A stretch of DNA of 64,000 bases from Nocardioidaceae bacterium (GTDB lineage: Bacteria; Actinomycetota; Actinomycetes; Propionibacteriales; Nocardioidaceae). Position numbers and translations under genes: made by a program. Below, one piece after another: positions 9,348 through 17,863 of the stretch (its first letter is position 1; each line of letters begins with the position of its first letter). Where the stretch lies: assembly GCA_018672315.1 (NCBI GenBank), contig CP076053.1:1041827-1105826 (forward strand), in the 5' to 3' direction. The notes below the pieces were generated by a model. The model was not told the DNA's origin, ran no database searches, and worked only from the letters and a program-made list of their open reading frames with translations.

Positions 9348-10016
9348 TCAGCTCTGGGTCAGCCCTCGCAGGGCGTGGAGGTCGAGGTGGTCGAGCACGC
9401 TGCTTGCGCCCGGGAATTGGTGGTCCGCGGTGTTCTGGTTCGGGAAGGCGGCACAGACGATGCCCGCAGCGACCGCTGCGGAGACGCCACCGGCATTGTC
9501 CTCGACGGCCACGGCGTCGGACGAGCCGGCTCCGAGCCGCTCGAGTGCCTGCGTGTACGCGGCCGGGTCCGGCTTGCCCTCGCCGTCGACGGTCTCGCGG
9601 TCGAGCACGAGGTCGAAGGAGTCGCGGTCGAGGTGCGCCGAGACCGCGGTGAGGAGCGCCTCGACGTTCTCCGGTGACGTCGTGGTGACCAGGGCGACCT
9701 GGTGGTTGCCCTCGCGGGCTTCGCGCACCGTCCGTACCACGCCCGACCGGGGTTCGAGATCGGTGCCGGCCAGCGCCTGCTGGAACAGGCGTGACTTCGT
9801 GGCGTGCACGGCGTCGGCGTCGACGGACTCGCCGCGGTCCTCCGCGTACGCCGCGATGCGGTCGCGACCGCCGTTGCTGGTGAGCATGCGGCGGTACTCG
9901 TCCTGGTCCCAGCTCCAGTCCAGGCCGTGCTCGGCGAAGGCGTCGTTGAACGCGTGACGCTGCATCTCGGAGGTGTCGGCGATCGTGCTGATGGAGCCGA
10001 AGAGAACTGCGGTCAT
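9348..10016 (-). CDS. HAD-like protein with degenerate catalytic motif, first gene of MAA operon
   Basis: A 222-aa protein with the layout of a beta-phosphoglucomutase/CbbY-type HAD phosphatase. Helical cap residues AFNDAFAEHGLDW, motif II VTTTS, motif III lysine in GKPDPAAY and motif IV VAVEDNAGG are all present. Motif I, which should read F-D-x-D-G-T/V, instead reads FGSISTI at residues 6-12. Both catalytic aspartates are therefore missing, and ordinary phosphatase activity is unlikely. It is 22 nt upstream of mysA on the same strand and probably co-transcribed. A binding, structural or regulatory role for a sugar phosphate is possible. The start was set at ATG 10016, just before the recognisable HAD fold; the longer frame upstream is repetitive. 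Confidence 0.85.
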   Translation of the reverse strand: MTAVLFGSISTIADTSEMQRHAFNDAFAEHGLDWSWDQDEYRRMLTSNGGRDRIAAYAEDRGESVDADAVHATKSRLFQQALAGTDLEPRSGVVRTVREAREGNHQVALVTTTSPENVEALLTAVSAHLDRDSFDLVLDRETVDGEGKPDPAAYTQALERLGAGSSDAVAVEDNAGGVSAAVAAGIVCAAFPNQNTADHQFPGASSVLDHLDLHALRGLTQS

Positions 10017-10277
10017 GAGTGGGGTCCTTGCCTGGGGAGTGGGTGCGGGATGTGTGCGGGGCCGTCCCGGCCGTGCCCCGCCGCCCGGCGTTTCATCCGG
10101 GTGACCAGCTCGGCGCGCGCATCCCGCGCGTGTCGCGCCGTCTGCGTCGACGGCGCCGACCCGGCGCCGGCACAGCGCCCACACAGCGTCCACGCGGCGT
10201 CCACGCGGCGTCCACGCGGCGTCCACGCGGCGTCCACGCGGCGGAGAAGACGGCGTGGGGGCTGGGAGGATCGGGGG
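10017..10277. other. Divergent intergenic region upstream of the MAA operon
   Basis: About 260 bases between the leftward MAA operon and the rightward THUMP-like methyltransferase gene. It should hold both promoters, but I see no convincing -35/-10 pair. Its notable content is the 11-bp tandem repeat at 10187-10241. Confidence 0.6.
10187..10241. repeat. Five tandem copies of an 11-bp unit
   Basis: Five consecutive perfect copies of CGTCCACGCGG (10187-10197, 10198-10208, 10209-10219, 10220-10230, 10231-10241). The period is about one helical turn, so any protein bound to each unit would line up on one face of the DNA. A decayed copy precedes the array. Confidence 0.95.
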
Positions 10278-11495
10278 GTGGACGTCGAGACGCTGGCCTG
10301 GTTGCGCACGCCGGACGGGGCTGCCGCGCTGGCCGAGGCCCGGGCCGGCCTGACCGGCGGTGCGGACGACCTCGCGGTGGCGACCGCGCTCCGACGCCGG
10401 TACGAGCCGCAGCAGGCGGCGGCCGCTCTCACCCAGGTGCAGCTGCGTACGCGCGCGGTCGAGAAGTTCGGGGCCGACGCCGCGCGGATGTGGTTCACCG
10501 CCGAGGCGCTCGAGCAAGCCACCCGCGGCGCCGTCGCCGCCCACCGGGCCACCCGCTTGGCGCTGGCGGCGCGCGCTGCCGGCGCGACCTGGTCGCTGGT
10601 CGACCTCGGCTGCGGCGTTGGTGGCGACCTGGTCGCGGCGGCGCGAGCCGGGCTCGTCGTCGCCGGCGTCGACCGCGACCCCGTACGCGTCGCCTGCGCC
10701 GCCGCCACCCTGCAGGACCTGGCGCTACCCGGCGCCGTCACGGTGGCCGACGCCGAGCAGGTCGACGTGGGGCGCTTCGACGTCGCCCTGTGCGACCCCG
10801 CGCGGCGCGACGGCACCGGACGCACCTGGTCGCCCGACGCGTGGAGCCCCCCGTGGTCGTTCGTCCAGCGGCTCCTCACCGGCACCGCGGTCGTCAAGGC
10901 CGCCCCCGGCCTGCCGCACGACGCGGTGCCCGACGGCGTCGAGGCCGAGTTCGTCAGCGACGGCGGCTCGCTCAAGGAGGCGGCGCTGTGGTCCGGGCCG
11001 CTGGCGACCTGTCGGCGGCGAGCGACGGTGCTCGGCGACCACGTCCCCGCGACGCTGACCGACGCCGACGACCCGGGACCCGAGGCGGTCGGCACCGGGC
11101 CGGTGGGAGCGTTCCTGCTCGAGCCTGACGACGCCGTCGTACGCGCCGGATTGGTGACCGCGCTGGCCGCGGCTGCCGGAGGCCGACTCGTGGACCCCCA
11201 CCTCGCCTACGTCACGGCCGAGGCCCCGGTCGTCTCTTCGCTGGCGCGCAGCTACCGCGTCCGCGAGGAGGTGCCCTTCCGGGAGAAGGCGCTGCGGGCC
11301 GCGCTGCGCGAGCGCGGGATCGGGCGGCTGTCGATCAAGAAGCGTGGCGTGCAGGTCACGCCCGAGCAGCTGCGTCCTCGCCTCGCGCTGCGTGGGGACG
11401 CCGAGGCCACCCTCGTGCTGGCACGGACGCCCCAGGGGGCGCGGGCGTTCCTGGTCGACCCCGTCGATCCCCGGCATGCCGTGGACGCCGGCTGA
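10278..11495 (+). CDS. THUMP-like domain class I SAM methyltransferase
   Basis: Predicted SAM-dependent methyltransferase, 405 aa from the GTG at 10278, which has GGGAGGA upstream. The SAM site reads LVDLGCGVGGDLVAAA (about residues 110-125), followed by the acidic GVDRDP and the DPARRDGTGRTWSPD block typical of this actinobacterial family. The C-terminal part (about 330-400), with RERGIGRLSIKKRGV and PEQLRPRL, corresponds to the THUMP-like RNA-binding domain. Such genes commonly lie between tsaD and groES in actinobacteria. The RNA target is not established, so I assign no gene symbol. A much longer open frame extends upstream through the 11-bp repeats, but it has no ribosome site and codes for repeats. 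Confidence 0.85.
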   Translation: MDVETLAWLRTPDGAAALAEARAGLTGGADDLAVATALRRRYEPQQAAAALTQVQLRTRAVEKFGADAARMWFTAEALEQATRGAVAAHRATRLALAARAAGATWSLVDLGCGVGGDLVAAARAGLVVAGVDRDPVRVACAAATLQDLALPGAVTVADAEQVDVGRFDVALCDPARRDGTGRTWSPDAWSPPWSFVQRLLTGTAVVKAAPGLPHDAVPDGVEAEFVSDGGSLKEAALWSGPLATCRRRATVLGDHVPATLTDADDPGPEAVGTGPVGAFLLEPDDAVVRAGLVTALAAAAGGRLVDPHLAYVTAEAPVVSSLARSYRVREEVPFREKALRAALRERGIGRLSIKKRGVQVTPEQLRPRLALRGDAEATLVLARTPQGARAFLVDPVDPRHAVDAG

Positions 11496-11633
11496 GCAAG
11501 CGATGGCGGTCGATACCGCAGGACTGTGGTCCCGGACGGTAAAAATCGCCGCGCTCCCCTCGACCCTTCCTTCCCGGTTGCCCACCATGGGACGACGACC
11601 GGTCCGGGAGGACCGACAACCGAGGGGGAAACC

Positions 11634-12359
11634 ATGAGGGTACGACGCATCTCGTCACTCGCCGTCGCGGCGGTCACGACGCTGGCGATGGTGGGGACAG
11701 CAGCACCTGCCTCGGCCGAGGGGGCCGACGACGCCGTGCTGGACGACACGTCCACCACGACCGACACCGGGGACGGTGAGGCGACCGGGGACGGTGAGGA
11801 CACCGGCGACGAGTCCGAGGCATGCGACACGGCTGCGGTCGCGGCGGCGAAGGCCGCATCCATGGATGCGCGTCGCGCCTTCACGTCCCTGCGCGGGCCG
11901 GTCGCCCAGGTCGCCAAGGAGCAGCGCCGGGACGCGCGGCGAGGCTTCGCGGACGCACGGCAGGCCGTGAAGGACGCGCGCGCCGAGGTGCGCGAGGCCC
12001 GTCGCGCCGGGACGTCGGCGGGCGGGCCCGGCGGCCGTGGCCCGGCGGCGGACGTCCCGCGGGGTGGCAGGCCGACCATGGCGGTCGAGGCCGAGGACGG
12101 GTCCCAGGACGAGGTCCTGACGCTCGAGGACGCGCTCGAGGCCTTCCGGACGGCGCGCGAGGAGATGCGTGAGGTCCGGATGACGCTCAAGGCCGACCGG
12201 CGCGAGCTGATCGTGCTGGTCAAGCAGCAGCGGCGTGAGCTCAAGGCGGAGTGGGACGAGCTGAAGTCGACCTGGAAGCAGCTGCAGGATGCCTGCGACG
12301 ACGATCCCGAGGTCGAGGAGCCCGAGGTCGAGGAGCCCGAGGTCGAGATCCCGTCCTGA
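11634..12359 (+). CDS. Secreted coiled-coil protein of unknown function
   Basis: Protein of 241 aa, not recognised. It has a clear signal peptide: MRVRRISSL, a hydrophobic core and a likely cleavage after AAPASA near residue 28. An acidic Ser/Thr/Gly-rich linker follows (30-65), then two strongly charged helical blocks (about 70-125 and 165-220). These contain repeated Arg/Lys/Glu heptads such as DARAEVREARRA and KADRRELIVLVKQQ, consistent with coiled coil. The C-terminus is an acidic, Pro-containing tandem (EVEEP repeated) ending EVEIPS. The ATG at 11634 follows GAGGGGGAAACC, a good ribosome site. It probably acts outside the membrane as a structural or binding protein. The gene converges with nagZ after 14 nt. 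Confidence 0.8.
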   Translation: MRVRRISSLAVAAVTTLAMVGTAAPASAEGADDAVLDDTSTTTDTGDGEATGDGEDTGDESEACDTAAVAAAKAASMDARRAFTSLRGPVAQVAKEQRRDARRGFADARQAVKDARAEVREARRAGTSAGGPGGRGPAADVPRGGRPTMAVEAEDGSQDEVLTLEDALEAFRTAREEMREVRMTLKADRRELIVLVKQQRRELKAEWDELKSTWKQLQDACDDDPEVEEPEVEEPEVEIPS

Positions 12360-12373
12360 GCGGGCGAGACCTC

Positions 12374-14101
12374 TCAGCAGCCCCGGTCCACCCCGGTCAC
12401 GCGGACCGGCAGCGAGCCGGGCGCCTCACGGCCGAGGAGCACCTGCACGACCGCGCGCATGGCCCCGGTGGTGTCGCCGTACGCGGCGATCTTCACCGGC
12501 GCCGTGCTCGACCCCAGGGCCCACGGGCTGTCGGTGGCGACGACGACGTCGCCCGAGACCGGTCCGCCGCGGTAGCCGGTCACCGCGACGCGGGTCGCAT
12601 CCGGAGGCGGTGGTGTCGTGGCCGGGCGACCGTCGCCCCGTGCAGGTCCGCGGCGCCGAGGCGCAGCCGGAGGCGGCTCGACCACGTCGACACCGTAGGT
12701 GCGGAACGCCGAGCCCAGCCGTGCCACGTCGTCCGCGGGGCCGGTGAGCAGCACCCGGTCGCCCACGTGGCGTACGCCGCACCTCCCCGCGACCTGGGTG
12801 ACGGCCGCCCGGGAGAGCCGCCACGAGGCCCCACGCGCGCTGCCCGGCGGGCGCGGGCCGGTGGTGTCGCGCGCCTCCCGGGTCAGCGCCCGCTGGTGCA
12901 GCATCAGCGCCCCCTGCCTGGCGGCAGCCTGCTGCAGTCGGCGCAACGGGAGGGCTCCGGAGCGTACGGCGGCCACGATCCCGTCGCGCGCCAGCCGGGG
13001 TGAGGGGGGCATCACCAGCATGTCGACCCCGGCTCGCAGGGCCCGCACCGCCGGTCGCGACGAGCCCGCGGTGCGGGTCACGGCGGCCATGTCGAGCGCG
13101 TCGCTGACCACCAGACCACCGAACCCGAGCCGGTCACGGAGCAGTCCGCTGACGACGGGGCGCGAGAGCGAGGAGGGCGTACGCGGGTCGACGGCGCGCA
13201 CGTCGAGGTGACCGACCATGACCGCCGGGGCCCCCGCGGCGATGCCGGCACGGAACGGCGCGAGATCGATGCGCCGCAGCCCGCTCAGCGGGCGGTCGAG
13301 CACGGGCAACGTGACGTGGCTGTCCGCCGGGGCCGACCCGTGGCCGGGGAAGTGCTTCAGCACGGGCACGACGCCGGCGTCGAGGAAGCCCCTGCCCGCC
13401 GCGGTCACCGCACGGGACGCGCGCTGCGCGAACTCCGAGGCCGACCGCGACCCGATGGTCGGGTCACCGGGACCCGCCGTCACGTCCGCCACCGGGGCGA
13501 AGTCGGCGGTCAGGCCGAGCCAGGCGAGCTCCCGGGCGCTGCCGCGGGCTGCGGCCCTGGTGACCCGGTCGCGGTCGGCCGCACCGGCGGACATGAACGT
13601 CGGGAAGCGGGTCAGGTCGTCCTGCAGCCGCTCGACCAGGCCGCCCTCCTGGTCCACCGAGACCCACAACGGCCACGGTCGGTCCACGCCGCGGCGCAGT
13701 GTCCGCAGCTCGTTCCGCAGCGCGCGGCTCGCGCCGACGTTCTGGTCGAAGACGATCACCCCACCCAGGTGCAGGTCACGCACCAGGGCCGTGGGCGCCG
13801 TACGCCCCGGGTAGTCGGCCACGATGACCTGGCCGGCGAGGTCGCGCAACGGCATCGCGCGGACCAGACGCACCGCGCGCTCGATCTGCGCGGCGGAGGG
13901 CCCCCACCCGGTGGTGATGCCGAGCATCGGGTCGCGACGCGGCTCGGCGGATTCGGGCCCACCGCCCCCGGCACCGGTGTCCACGGCGGGGGGCGGTGCG
14001 GACTCGTCGTCGAGCAGCACGCACCCGCCCGCGGGCACCAACGCCAGCACGGTGACCGCGGCCGAGACGGCACGCCTCGTCCTGCTCCGCCCTCGTGCCA
14101 C
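12374..14101 (-). CDS. nagZ: NagZ-like glycoside hydrolase family 3 lipoprotein
   Basis: Beta-N-acetylhexosaminidase-like GH3 enzyme that releases GlcNAc from peptidoglycan fragments. From the GTG at 14101 it is 575 aa. A basic N-terminus and hydrophobic stretch end in PAGGC near residue 26, a probable lipobox, so the enzyme is likely anchored outside the membrane. Family landmarks are VSVDQEGG, PVADV, the substrate loop KHFPGHG and the nucleophile-bearing VVSDALDM. The C-terminal 180 residues form a second domain ending in VTGVDRGC, as in longer actinobacterial NagZ proteins. A longer upstream frame overlaps the next gene and was rejected. Activity on hexosaminides is inferred from the motifs. 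Confidence 0.88.
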   Translation of the reverse strand: MARGRSRTRRAVSAAVTVLALVPAGGCVLLDDESAPPPAVDTGAGGGGPESAEPRRDPMLGITTGWGPSAAQIERAVRLVRAMPLRDLAGQVIVADYPGRTAPTALVRDLHLGGVIVFDQNVGASRALRNELRTLRRGVDRPWPLWVSVDQEGGLVERLQDDLTRFPTFMSAGAADRDRVTRAAARGSARELAWLGLTADFAPVADVTAGPGDPTIGSRSASEFAQRASRAVTAAGRGFLDAGVVPVLKHFPGHGSAPADSHVTLPVLDRPLSGLRRIDLAPFRAGIAAGAPAVMVGHLDVRAVDPRTPSSLSRPVVSGLLRDRLGFGGLVVSDALDMAAVTRTAGSSRPAVRALRAGVDMLVMPPSPRLARDGIVAAVRSGALPLRRLQQAAARQGALMLHQRALTREARDTTGPRPPGSARGASWRLSRAAVTQVAGRCGVRHVGDRVLLTGPADDVARLGSAFRTYGVDVVEPPPAAPRRRGPARGDGRPATTPPPPDATRVAVTGYRGGPVSGDVVVATDSPWALGSSTAPVKIAAYGDTTGAMRAVVQVLLGREAPGSLPVRVTGVDRGC

Positions 14102-14190
14102 GGCCCCATCCTCACCGGCTGGGCCGGCGCACCCAAACCCGCGACGGGGTGTCGCGCCGACCTCAGCCGTCGAGGCAGCGCCCATCAACC

Positions 14191-14814
14191 TCAGCCGTCG
14201 AGGTTGTGCTGCTCCTCGCCGATGCTGGTGTCCGGACCGTGCCCGGTGTGCACGACGGTCTCCGGCGGCAGCGCGAACAGCTTGGCCCGGATCGACTCCT
14301 TGATCAGGTCCTCGTCGCTGAATGAGCGACCCGTCGCCCCGGGTCCACCCTGGAACAGGGTGTCGCCGGAGAACACGCAGCCCAGGTCGTGCACGTACAG
14401 GCACACCGCGCCCGGCGCGTGACCGGGCGTGTGCAGCACCTGCACCGAGGCGCCCGCGACCTTGATGGACTGCCCGTCCTCGAGGTCCGCGTCCCATCGC
14501 TCGTCGGGGTGGGTGAGGTCCCACACCTCCGCGTCGGCCGGGTGCAGCAGGATCGGCGCACCGACGGTGCGCTTGAGCTCCGGCGCGACGCGTACGTGGT
14601 CGTCGTGCGCGTGGGTGCACACGATCGCCTTGACCGTACGACCGCCCACCGCCCGCACGATCGCCGCGGCGTCGTGCGGAGCGTCGATGACGATGCACTC
14701 GTCGTCGTCGCCCAGGATCCACACGTTGTTGTCGACCTCGTGGGTCTCACCGTCGAGGCTGAAGGTGCCCGAGGTGACGGTGTGGTCGACCCGCAGGCCC
14801 ATGCCGGCGCTCAC
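14191..14814 (-). CDS. Metallo-beta-lactamase-fold hydrolase linked to mscR
   Basis: Zinc hydrolase of the glyoxalase II-like MBL family, 207 aa. The metal motif THAHDDH (H-x-H-x-D-H) is intact, followed by TPGHAPG, FSGDTLF and TGHGPDT, which supply the remaining ligands. The GTG start (14814) overlaps the mscR stop by 4 nt; an internal ATG at 14802 is the alternative. The same pairing occurs in Mycobacterium tuberculosis (Rv2259-Rv2260). Given that partner, the plausible job is hydrolysis of the mycothiol thioester (S-formylmycothiol) or related adducts made by MscR. This is inferred from context, not shown by the sequence. Confidence 0.88.
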   Translation of the reverse strand: MSAGMGLRVDHTVTSGTFSLDGETHEVDNNVWILGDDDECIVIDAPHDAAAIVRAVGGRTVKAIVCTHAHDDHVRVAPELKRTVGAPILLHPADAEVWDLTHPDERWDADLEDGQSIKVAGASVQVLHTPGHAPGAVCLYVHDLGCVFSGDTLFQGGPGATGRSFSDEDLIKESIRAKLFALPPETVVHTGHGPDTSIGEEQHNLDG

Positions 14815-15914
14815 AGGACCACCACCGAACGCAGCACGTCGCCGCCGTGCATCTTGTCGAAGGCCGCCTCGATCGCGTCGAGCTCGATCTCCTCGGTCAC
14901 GAACTTGTCCAGGTCCAGGCGTCCTTGCTGGTAGAGGTCGACCAGCATCGGGAAGTCGCGCTCGGGCAGGCAGTCGCCGTACCAGCTGGACTTCAGCGCC
15001 CCGCCACGCCCGAAGACGTCGAGCAGCGGCATGTCGGGCACCTTCATGTCGGGAGTCGGCACCCCGACGAGCACGAGCACACCCGCCAGGTCGCGCAGGT
15101 AGAACCCCTGCTTCCAGGTCTCCGGGCGACCGACCGCCTCGATGACGACGTCGGCGCCCTCGGCGCCCTCGTAGAGCTCGCCGCAGATCTCCTTGACCCG
15201 CGACTCGACGTCCTCCTCCTTGCTGTTGAGCGTGTGGGTGGCGCCGAGGTCCTTGGCGTGGGCGAGCTTGCGGTCGTCGATGTCGATGGCGATGACCGGG
15301 GACGCCCCGGCAAGCACGGCGCCGGCAATCGCACCGTTGCCGACACCACCGCACCCGATGACCGCGACGGACTTGCCGCGGCCGGCGTTGCCGGTGTTGA
15401 TGGCGGCGCCGATGCCGGACATGACGCCGCAGCCCAGCAGACCGACCGCGGCGGGGCGGGCGGACTCGTCGACCTTCGTGCACTGCCCCGCGGCCACCAG
15501 CGTCTTCTCGGCGAAGGCGCCGATGCCCAGCGCGGGCGACAGCTCGGTGCCGTCCTCGAGCGTCATCTTCTGCTCGGCGTTGTGGGTCGCGAAGCAGTAG
15601 TGCAGGTCGCCGCGCTTGCAGGCGCGGCACTCACCGCACACCGCACGCCAGTTCAGCACCACGAAGTCGCCGGGGGCGACGTCGGTGACGCCCTCGCCGA
15701 CGGCCTCGACGATGCCGGCCGCCTCGTGTCCGAGGAGGAAGGGGAACTCGTCGCTGATGCCGCCCTCGCGGTAGTGCAGGTCGGTGTGGCAGACCCCGCA
15801 CGTCTGGATCTGCACCACCGCCTCGCCCGGACCCGGGTCCGGCACGTTGATGGTGACGACCTCGACCGGGGCGCCCTTCGACATGGCGACGACGGCCTTG
15901 ACCTGCTGCGGCAC
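14811..15914 (-). CDS. mscR: MscR: S-nitrosomycothiol reductase / mycothiol-dependent formaldehyde dehydrogenase
   Basis: Class III-type zinc alcohol dehydrogenase of 367 aa that uses mycothiol instead of glutathione. It oxidises S-hydroxymethylmycothiol (formaldehyde detoxification) and reduces S-nitrosomycothiol. Catalytic zinc ligands are in TCGVCHTD and GHEAAG; the structural zinc site has the cysteines of [15 protein letters not shown]. The cofactor loop is [12 protein letters not shown], and [18 protein letters not shown] is an MscR hallmark. The GTG at 15914 has GGAGG 6 nt upstream and fits the mycobacterial N-terminus; a frame to 15962 is also open. It is the first gene of a two-gene operon with the MBL hydrolase. 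It implies a mycothiol-producing organism. Confidence 0.95.
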   Translation of the reverse strand: MPQQVKAVVAMSKGAPVEVVTINVPDPGPGEAVVQIQTCGVCHTDLHYREGGISDEFPFLLGHEAAGIVEAVGEGVTDVAPGDFVVLNWRAVCGECRACKRGDLHYCFATHNAEQKMTLEDGTELSPALGIGAFAEKTLVAAGQCTKVDESARPAAVGLLGCGVMSGIGAAINTGNAGRGKSVAVIGCGGVGNGAIAGAVLAGASPVIAIDIDDRKLAHAKDLGATHTLNSKEEDVESRVKEICGELYEGAEGADVVIEAVGRPETWKQGFYLRDLAGVLVLVGVPTPDMKVPDMPLLDVFGRGGALKSSWYGDCLPERDFPMLVDLYQQGRLDLDKFVTEEIELDAIEAAFDKMHGGDVLRSVVVL

Positions 15915-15992
15915 TTCTGCCTCCTGCGTGTGGTGGGTGGTGGCCCGCCTCACACTAGCCACGCATACGGCAGCGCAGGAAGCCCGGCGGCG

Positions 15993-16319
15993 TCAGCCGT
16001 CGCCGGGCAGCCGTGACGCGAGCTGTCGCAGCAGCCCTCGCTGCTCACGCAGGATCGCGCGCTGCTCGTTGATGGCCACTCCCACGAGCAGACAGATGGT
16101 CACCAGCAGCAGCGCGAAACCGATCACGAGCCACACCAGGGCCGCGTCGGCCTCGACGATCGCGAGCGTCGCTGCCAGCACCAGCACGCCCGTCGCGCCG
16201 GTGATCCACGCGATGTTCTGCAGTCCACCATCGGGTTCGGCTCGCGGCGCCGAGCCGGGCGTCAGCCGTGCCGCGGCCGCCGGCACCCTGGGGCGTGAGG
16301 CTCTCTCGTTCTCACTCAT
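15993..16319 (-). CDS. Small membrane protein with two TM segments
   Basis: Protein of 108 aa, not recognised. It has a hydrophilic N-terminus (about 35 residues) and two hydrophobic segments, roughly 37-56 and 60-83. A charged, probably coiled tail contains NEQRAILREQRGLLRQLA. The ATG at 16319 has no ribosome site; a TACGCT box lies 6 nt before it, suggesting a leaderless transcript. It stands alone between mscR and tsaD. Function unknown. Confidence 0.75.
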   Translation of the reverse strand: MSENERASRPRVPAAAARLTPGSAPRAEPDGGLQNIAWITGATGVLVLAATLAIVEADAALVWLVIGFALLLVTICLLVGVAINEQRAILREQRGLLRQLASRLPGDG

Positions 16320-16325
16320 CGGGTC

Positions 16326-16331
16326 AGCGTA
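16326..16331 (-). promoter_or_regulatory. -10 box for leaderless small membrane protein gene
   Basis: TACGCT on the minus strand, ending 6 nt before ATG 16319. No Shine-Dalgarno is present, so transcription probably begins at the start codon. Confidence 0.55.
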
Positions 16332-16340
16332 CGGCCGGTA

Positions 16341-17393
16341 TCAGTCGTTGTGGATGTCCGTCACGGGCATGGCGGAGTCGGCGGGCAGGTCCAGCGGACT
16401 GGGTGCGAGACCACGCGCGACCACCTCCGCTCCGAGGGCGGCGACCATCGCCCCGTTGTCGGTGCACAGGCCGGGGCGTGGCACGCGTACGCGCAGCCCG
16501 GCGGCCTCGGCGCGCTCGGTCGCCATCGCCCGCAGTCGCGAGTTCGCCGCGACGCCGCCGCCGATCAGCAGGTGGTCGATGCCGCGGGCGGTGGCCGCGG
16601 CGACGGCCTTGCGGGTGAGCACGTCGCAGACAGCCTCCTGGAAGGACGCCGCGACATCGGCGACCGGCACCGGTTCGCCCTCGCGCTCGCGGGCCTCGAC
16701 CCAGCGGGCCACGGCGGTCTTCAGGCCCGAGAAGGAGAAGTCGAACTCGTGCCGCTCCAGGTCGCGGCGCGAGGTGAGGCCGCGCGGGAAGTCGATCGTC
16801 ACGGTGCCCTCGCGTGCCGCCCGGTCGATGTAGGGGCCTCCGGGGAACGGCAGCCCGAGCAGCCTCGCCACCTTGTCGAACGCCTCGCCGGCCGCGTCGT
16901 CGATCGTGGCGCCCATCGGGTCGATGTCGCGGGTGACGTCGTTGACGTGCAGCAGCGAGGAGTGCCCGCCCGAGACGAGCATCGCCAGGCACGGCTCGGG
17001 CAGCGGACCGTGCTCGAGCTGGTCCACCGCGACATGGCTGGCGAGGTGGTTCACCCCGTGCAGCGGCTTGCCGAGCCCCAGGGCCAGCGCCTTCGCGGCG
17101 GCCACCCCGACCAGCAGGGCACCGGCGAGACCGGGACCGCTGGTGACCGCCACGGCGTCGAGGTCTGCGAGGCGTACGCCCGCCTCCTCGCACGCCCGCT
17201 CGATGGTCGGCACCATCGCGTCCAGGTGCGCCCGGGAGGCGACCTCGGGGACGACCCCGCCGAAGCGGGCGTGCTCATCGACGCTGGAGGCGACCGCGTC
17301 GGCGAGCAGCGTGCGCCCGCGCACGACGCCCACCCCGGTCTCGTCGCACGAGGTCTCGATGCCGAGCACCAGCGGGCCGTCGGGCTGCGTCAT
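16341..17393 (-). CDS. tsaD: TsaD: tRNA t6A37 threonylcarbamoyltransferase
   Basis: Catalytic subunit (Kae1/YgjD family, 350 aa) that transfers threonylcarbamoyl from TC-AMP to A37 of ANN-reading tRNAs, acting with TsaB and TsaE. Signatures are [14 protein letters not shown] at the N-terminus, [11 protein letters not shown], the metal-binding [14 protein letters not shown] and [13 protein letters not shown]. The length is standard. Its start overlaps the end of rimI, placing it last in the tsaE-tsaB-rimI-tsaD run. Confidence 0.97.
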   Translation of the reverse strand: MTQPDGPLVLGIETSCDETGVGVVRGRTLLADAVASSVDEHARFGGVVPEVASRAHLDAMVPTIERACEEAGVRLADLDAVAVTSGPGLAGALLVGVAAAKALALGLGKPLHGVNHLASHVAVDQLEHGPLPEPCLAMLVSGGHSSLLHVNDVTRDIDPMGATIDDAAGEAFDKVARLLGLPFPGGPYIDRAAREGTVTIDFPRGLTSRRDLERHEFDFSFSGLKTAVARWVEAREREGEPVPVADVAASFQEAVCDVLTRKAVAAATARGIDHLLIGGGVAANSRLRAMATERAEAAGLRVRVPRPGLCTDNGAMVAALGAEVVARGLAPSPLDLPADSAMPVTDIHND

Positions 17394-17863
17394 CGTGTCC
17401 CTCCTGCCACGTTCGCCTCGTGCAGCGTCAGCTGCATGACGAGCGCGTCGGCACCGTCGCGGTAGTAGCCGGCCCGGCGGGCGATCGGGACGAAGCCCGC
17501 AGCGGCGTACGTCGCCTCCGCCGCGGCGTTGGCCGCGGAGACCTCCAGCAGCACCCGCTCCACCGTCGCAGGCAGCGCCGCGATGCCCACGCCGAGCACG
17601 GACGCCCCGATCCCCCGCCGTCGACGGTCGGGATGGACGGCGAGACGCAGGAGGTCGGCGACCTCACCGTTCACGGCCAGGTCGACCCAGGCGACCGAGC
17701 GGTCGTCGTCGGGGAGCAGCAAGACGACTCTCCCGGTGGCCGGCGCGAGCTCCTCGGCCACCTGGTCGGCCGTCCACGCCTCGCGGCCCATCGTGGCGGA
17801 CTCCAGCGCTCCCAGCGCCGTCGCGTCGGCGGGGACGGCGGCGCGCAGACCGGGCAGGCTCAC
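17390..17863 (-). CDS. rimI: RimI-type N-acetyltransferase
   Basis: GNAT-family acetyltransferase of 157 aa. The acetyl-CoA loop is visible as [12 protein letters not shown] near residue 80, preceded by LLRLAVHP and followed by [19 protein letters not shown], the standard RimI C-terminal pattern. RimI acetylates the N-terminus of ribosomal protein bS18 in E. coli; actinobacterial homologues may have broader targets. The GTG start (17863) overlaps the tsaB stop by 4 nt, and its end overlaps tsaD. Longer open frames upstream are GC-rich artefacts. Confidence 0.9.
   Translation of the reverse strand: MSLPGLRAAVPADATALGALESATMGREAWTADQVAEELAPATGRVVLLLPDDDRSVAWVDLAVNGEVADLLRLAVHPDRRRRGIGASVLGVGIAALPATVERVLLEVSAANAAAEATYAAAGFVPIARRAGYYRDGADALVMQLTLHEANVAGGTR

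Noticed and set aside
9804-10277. Long open frame continuing upstream of the THUMP-like methyltransferase
   Set aside because: It runs through the 11-bp repeats and antisense to the HAD gene and lacks a ribosome site; the GTG at 10278 with GGGAGGA gives the family-typical N-terminus.
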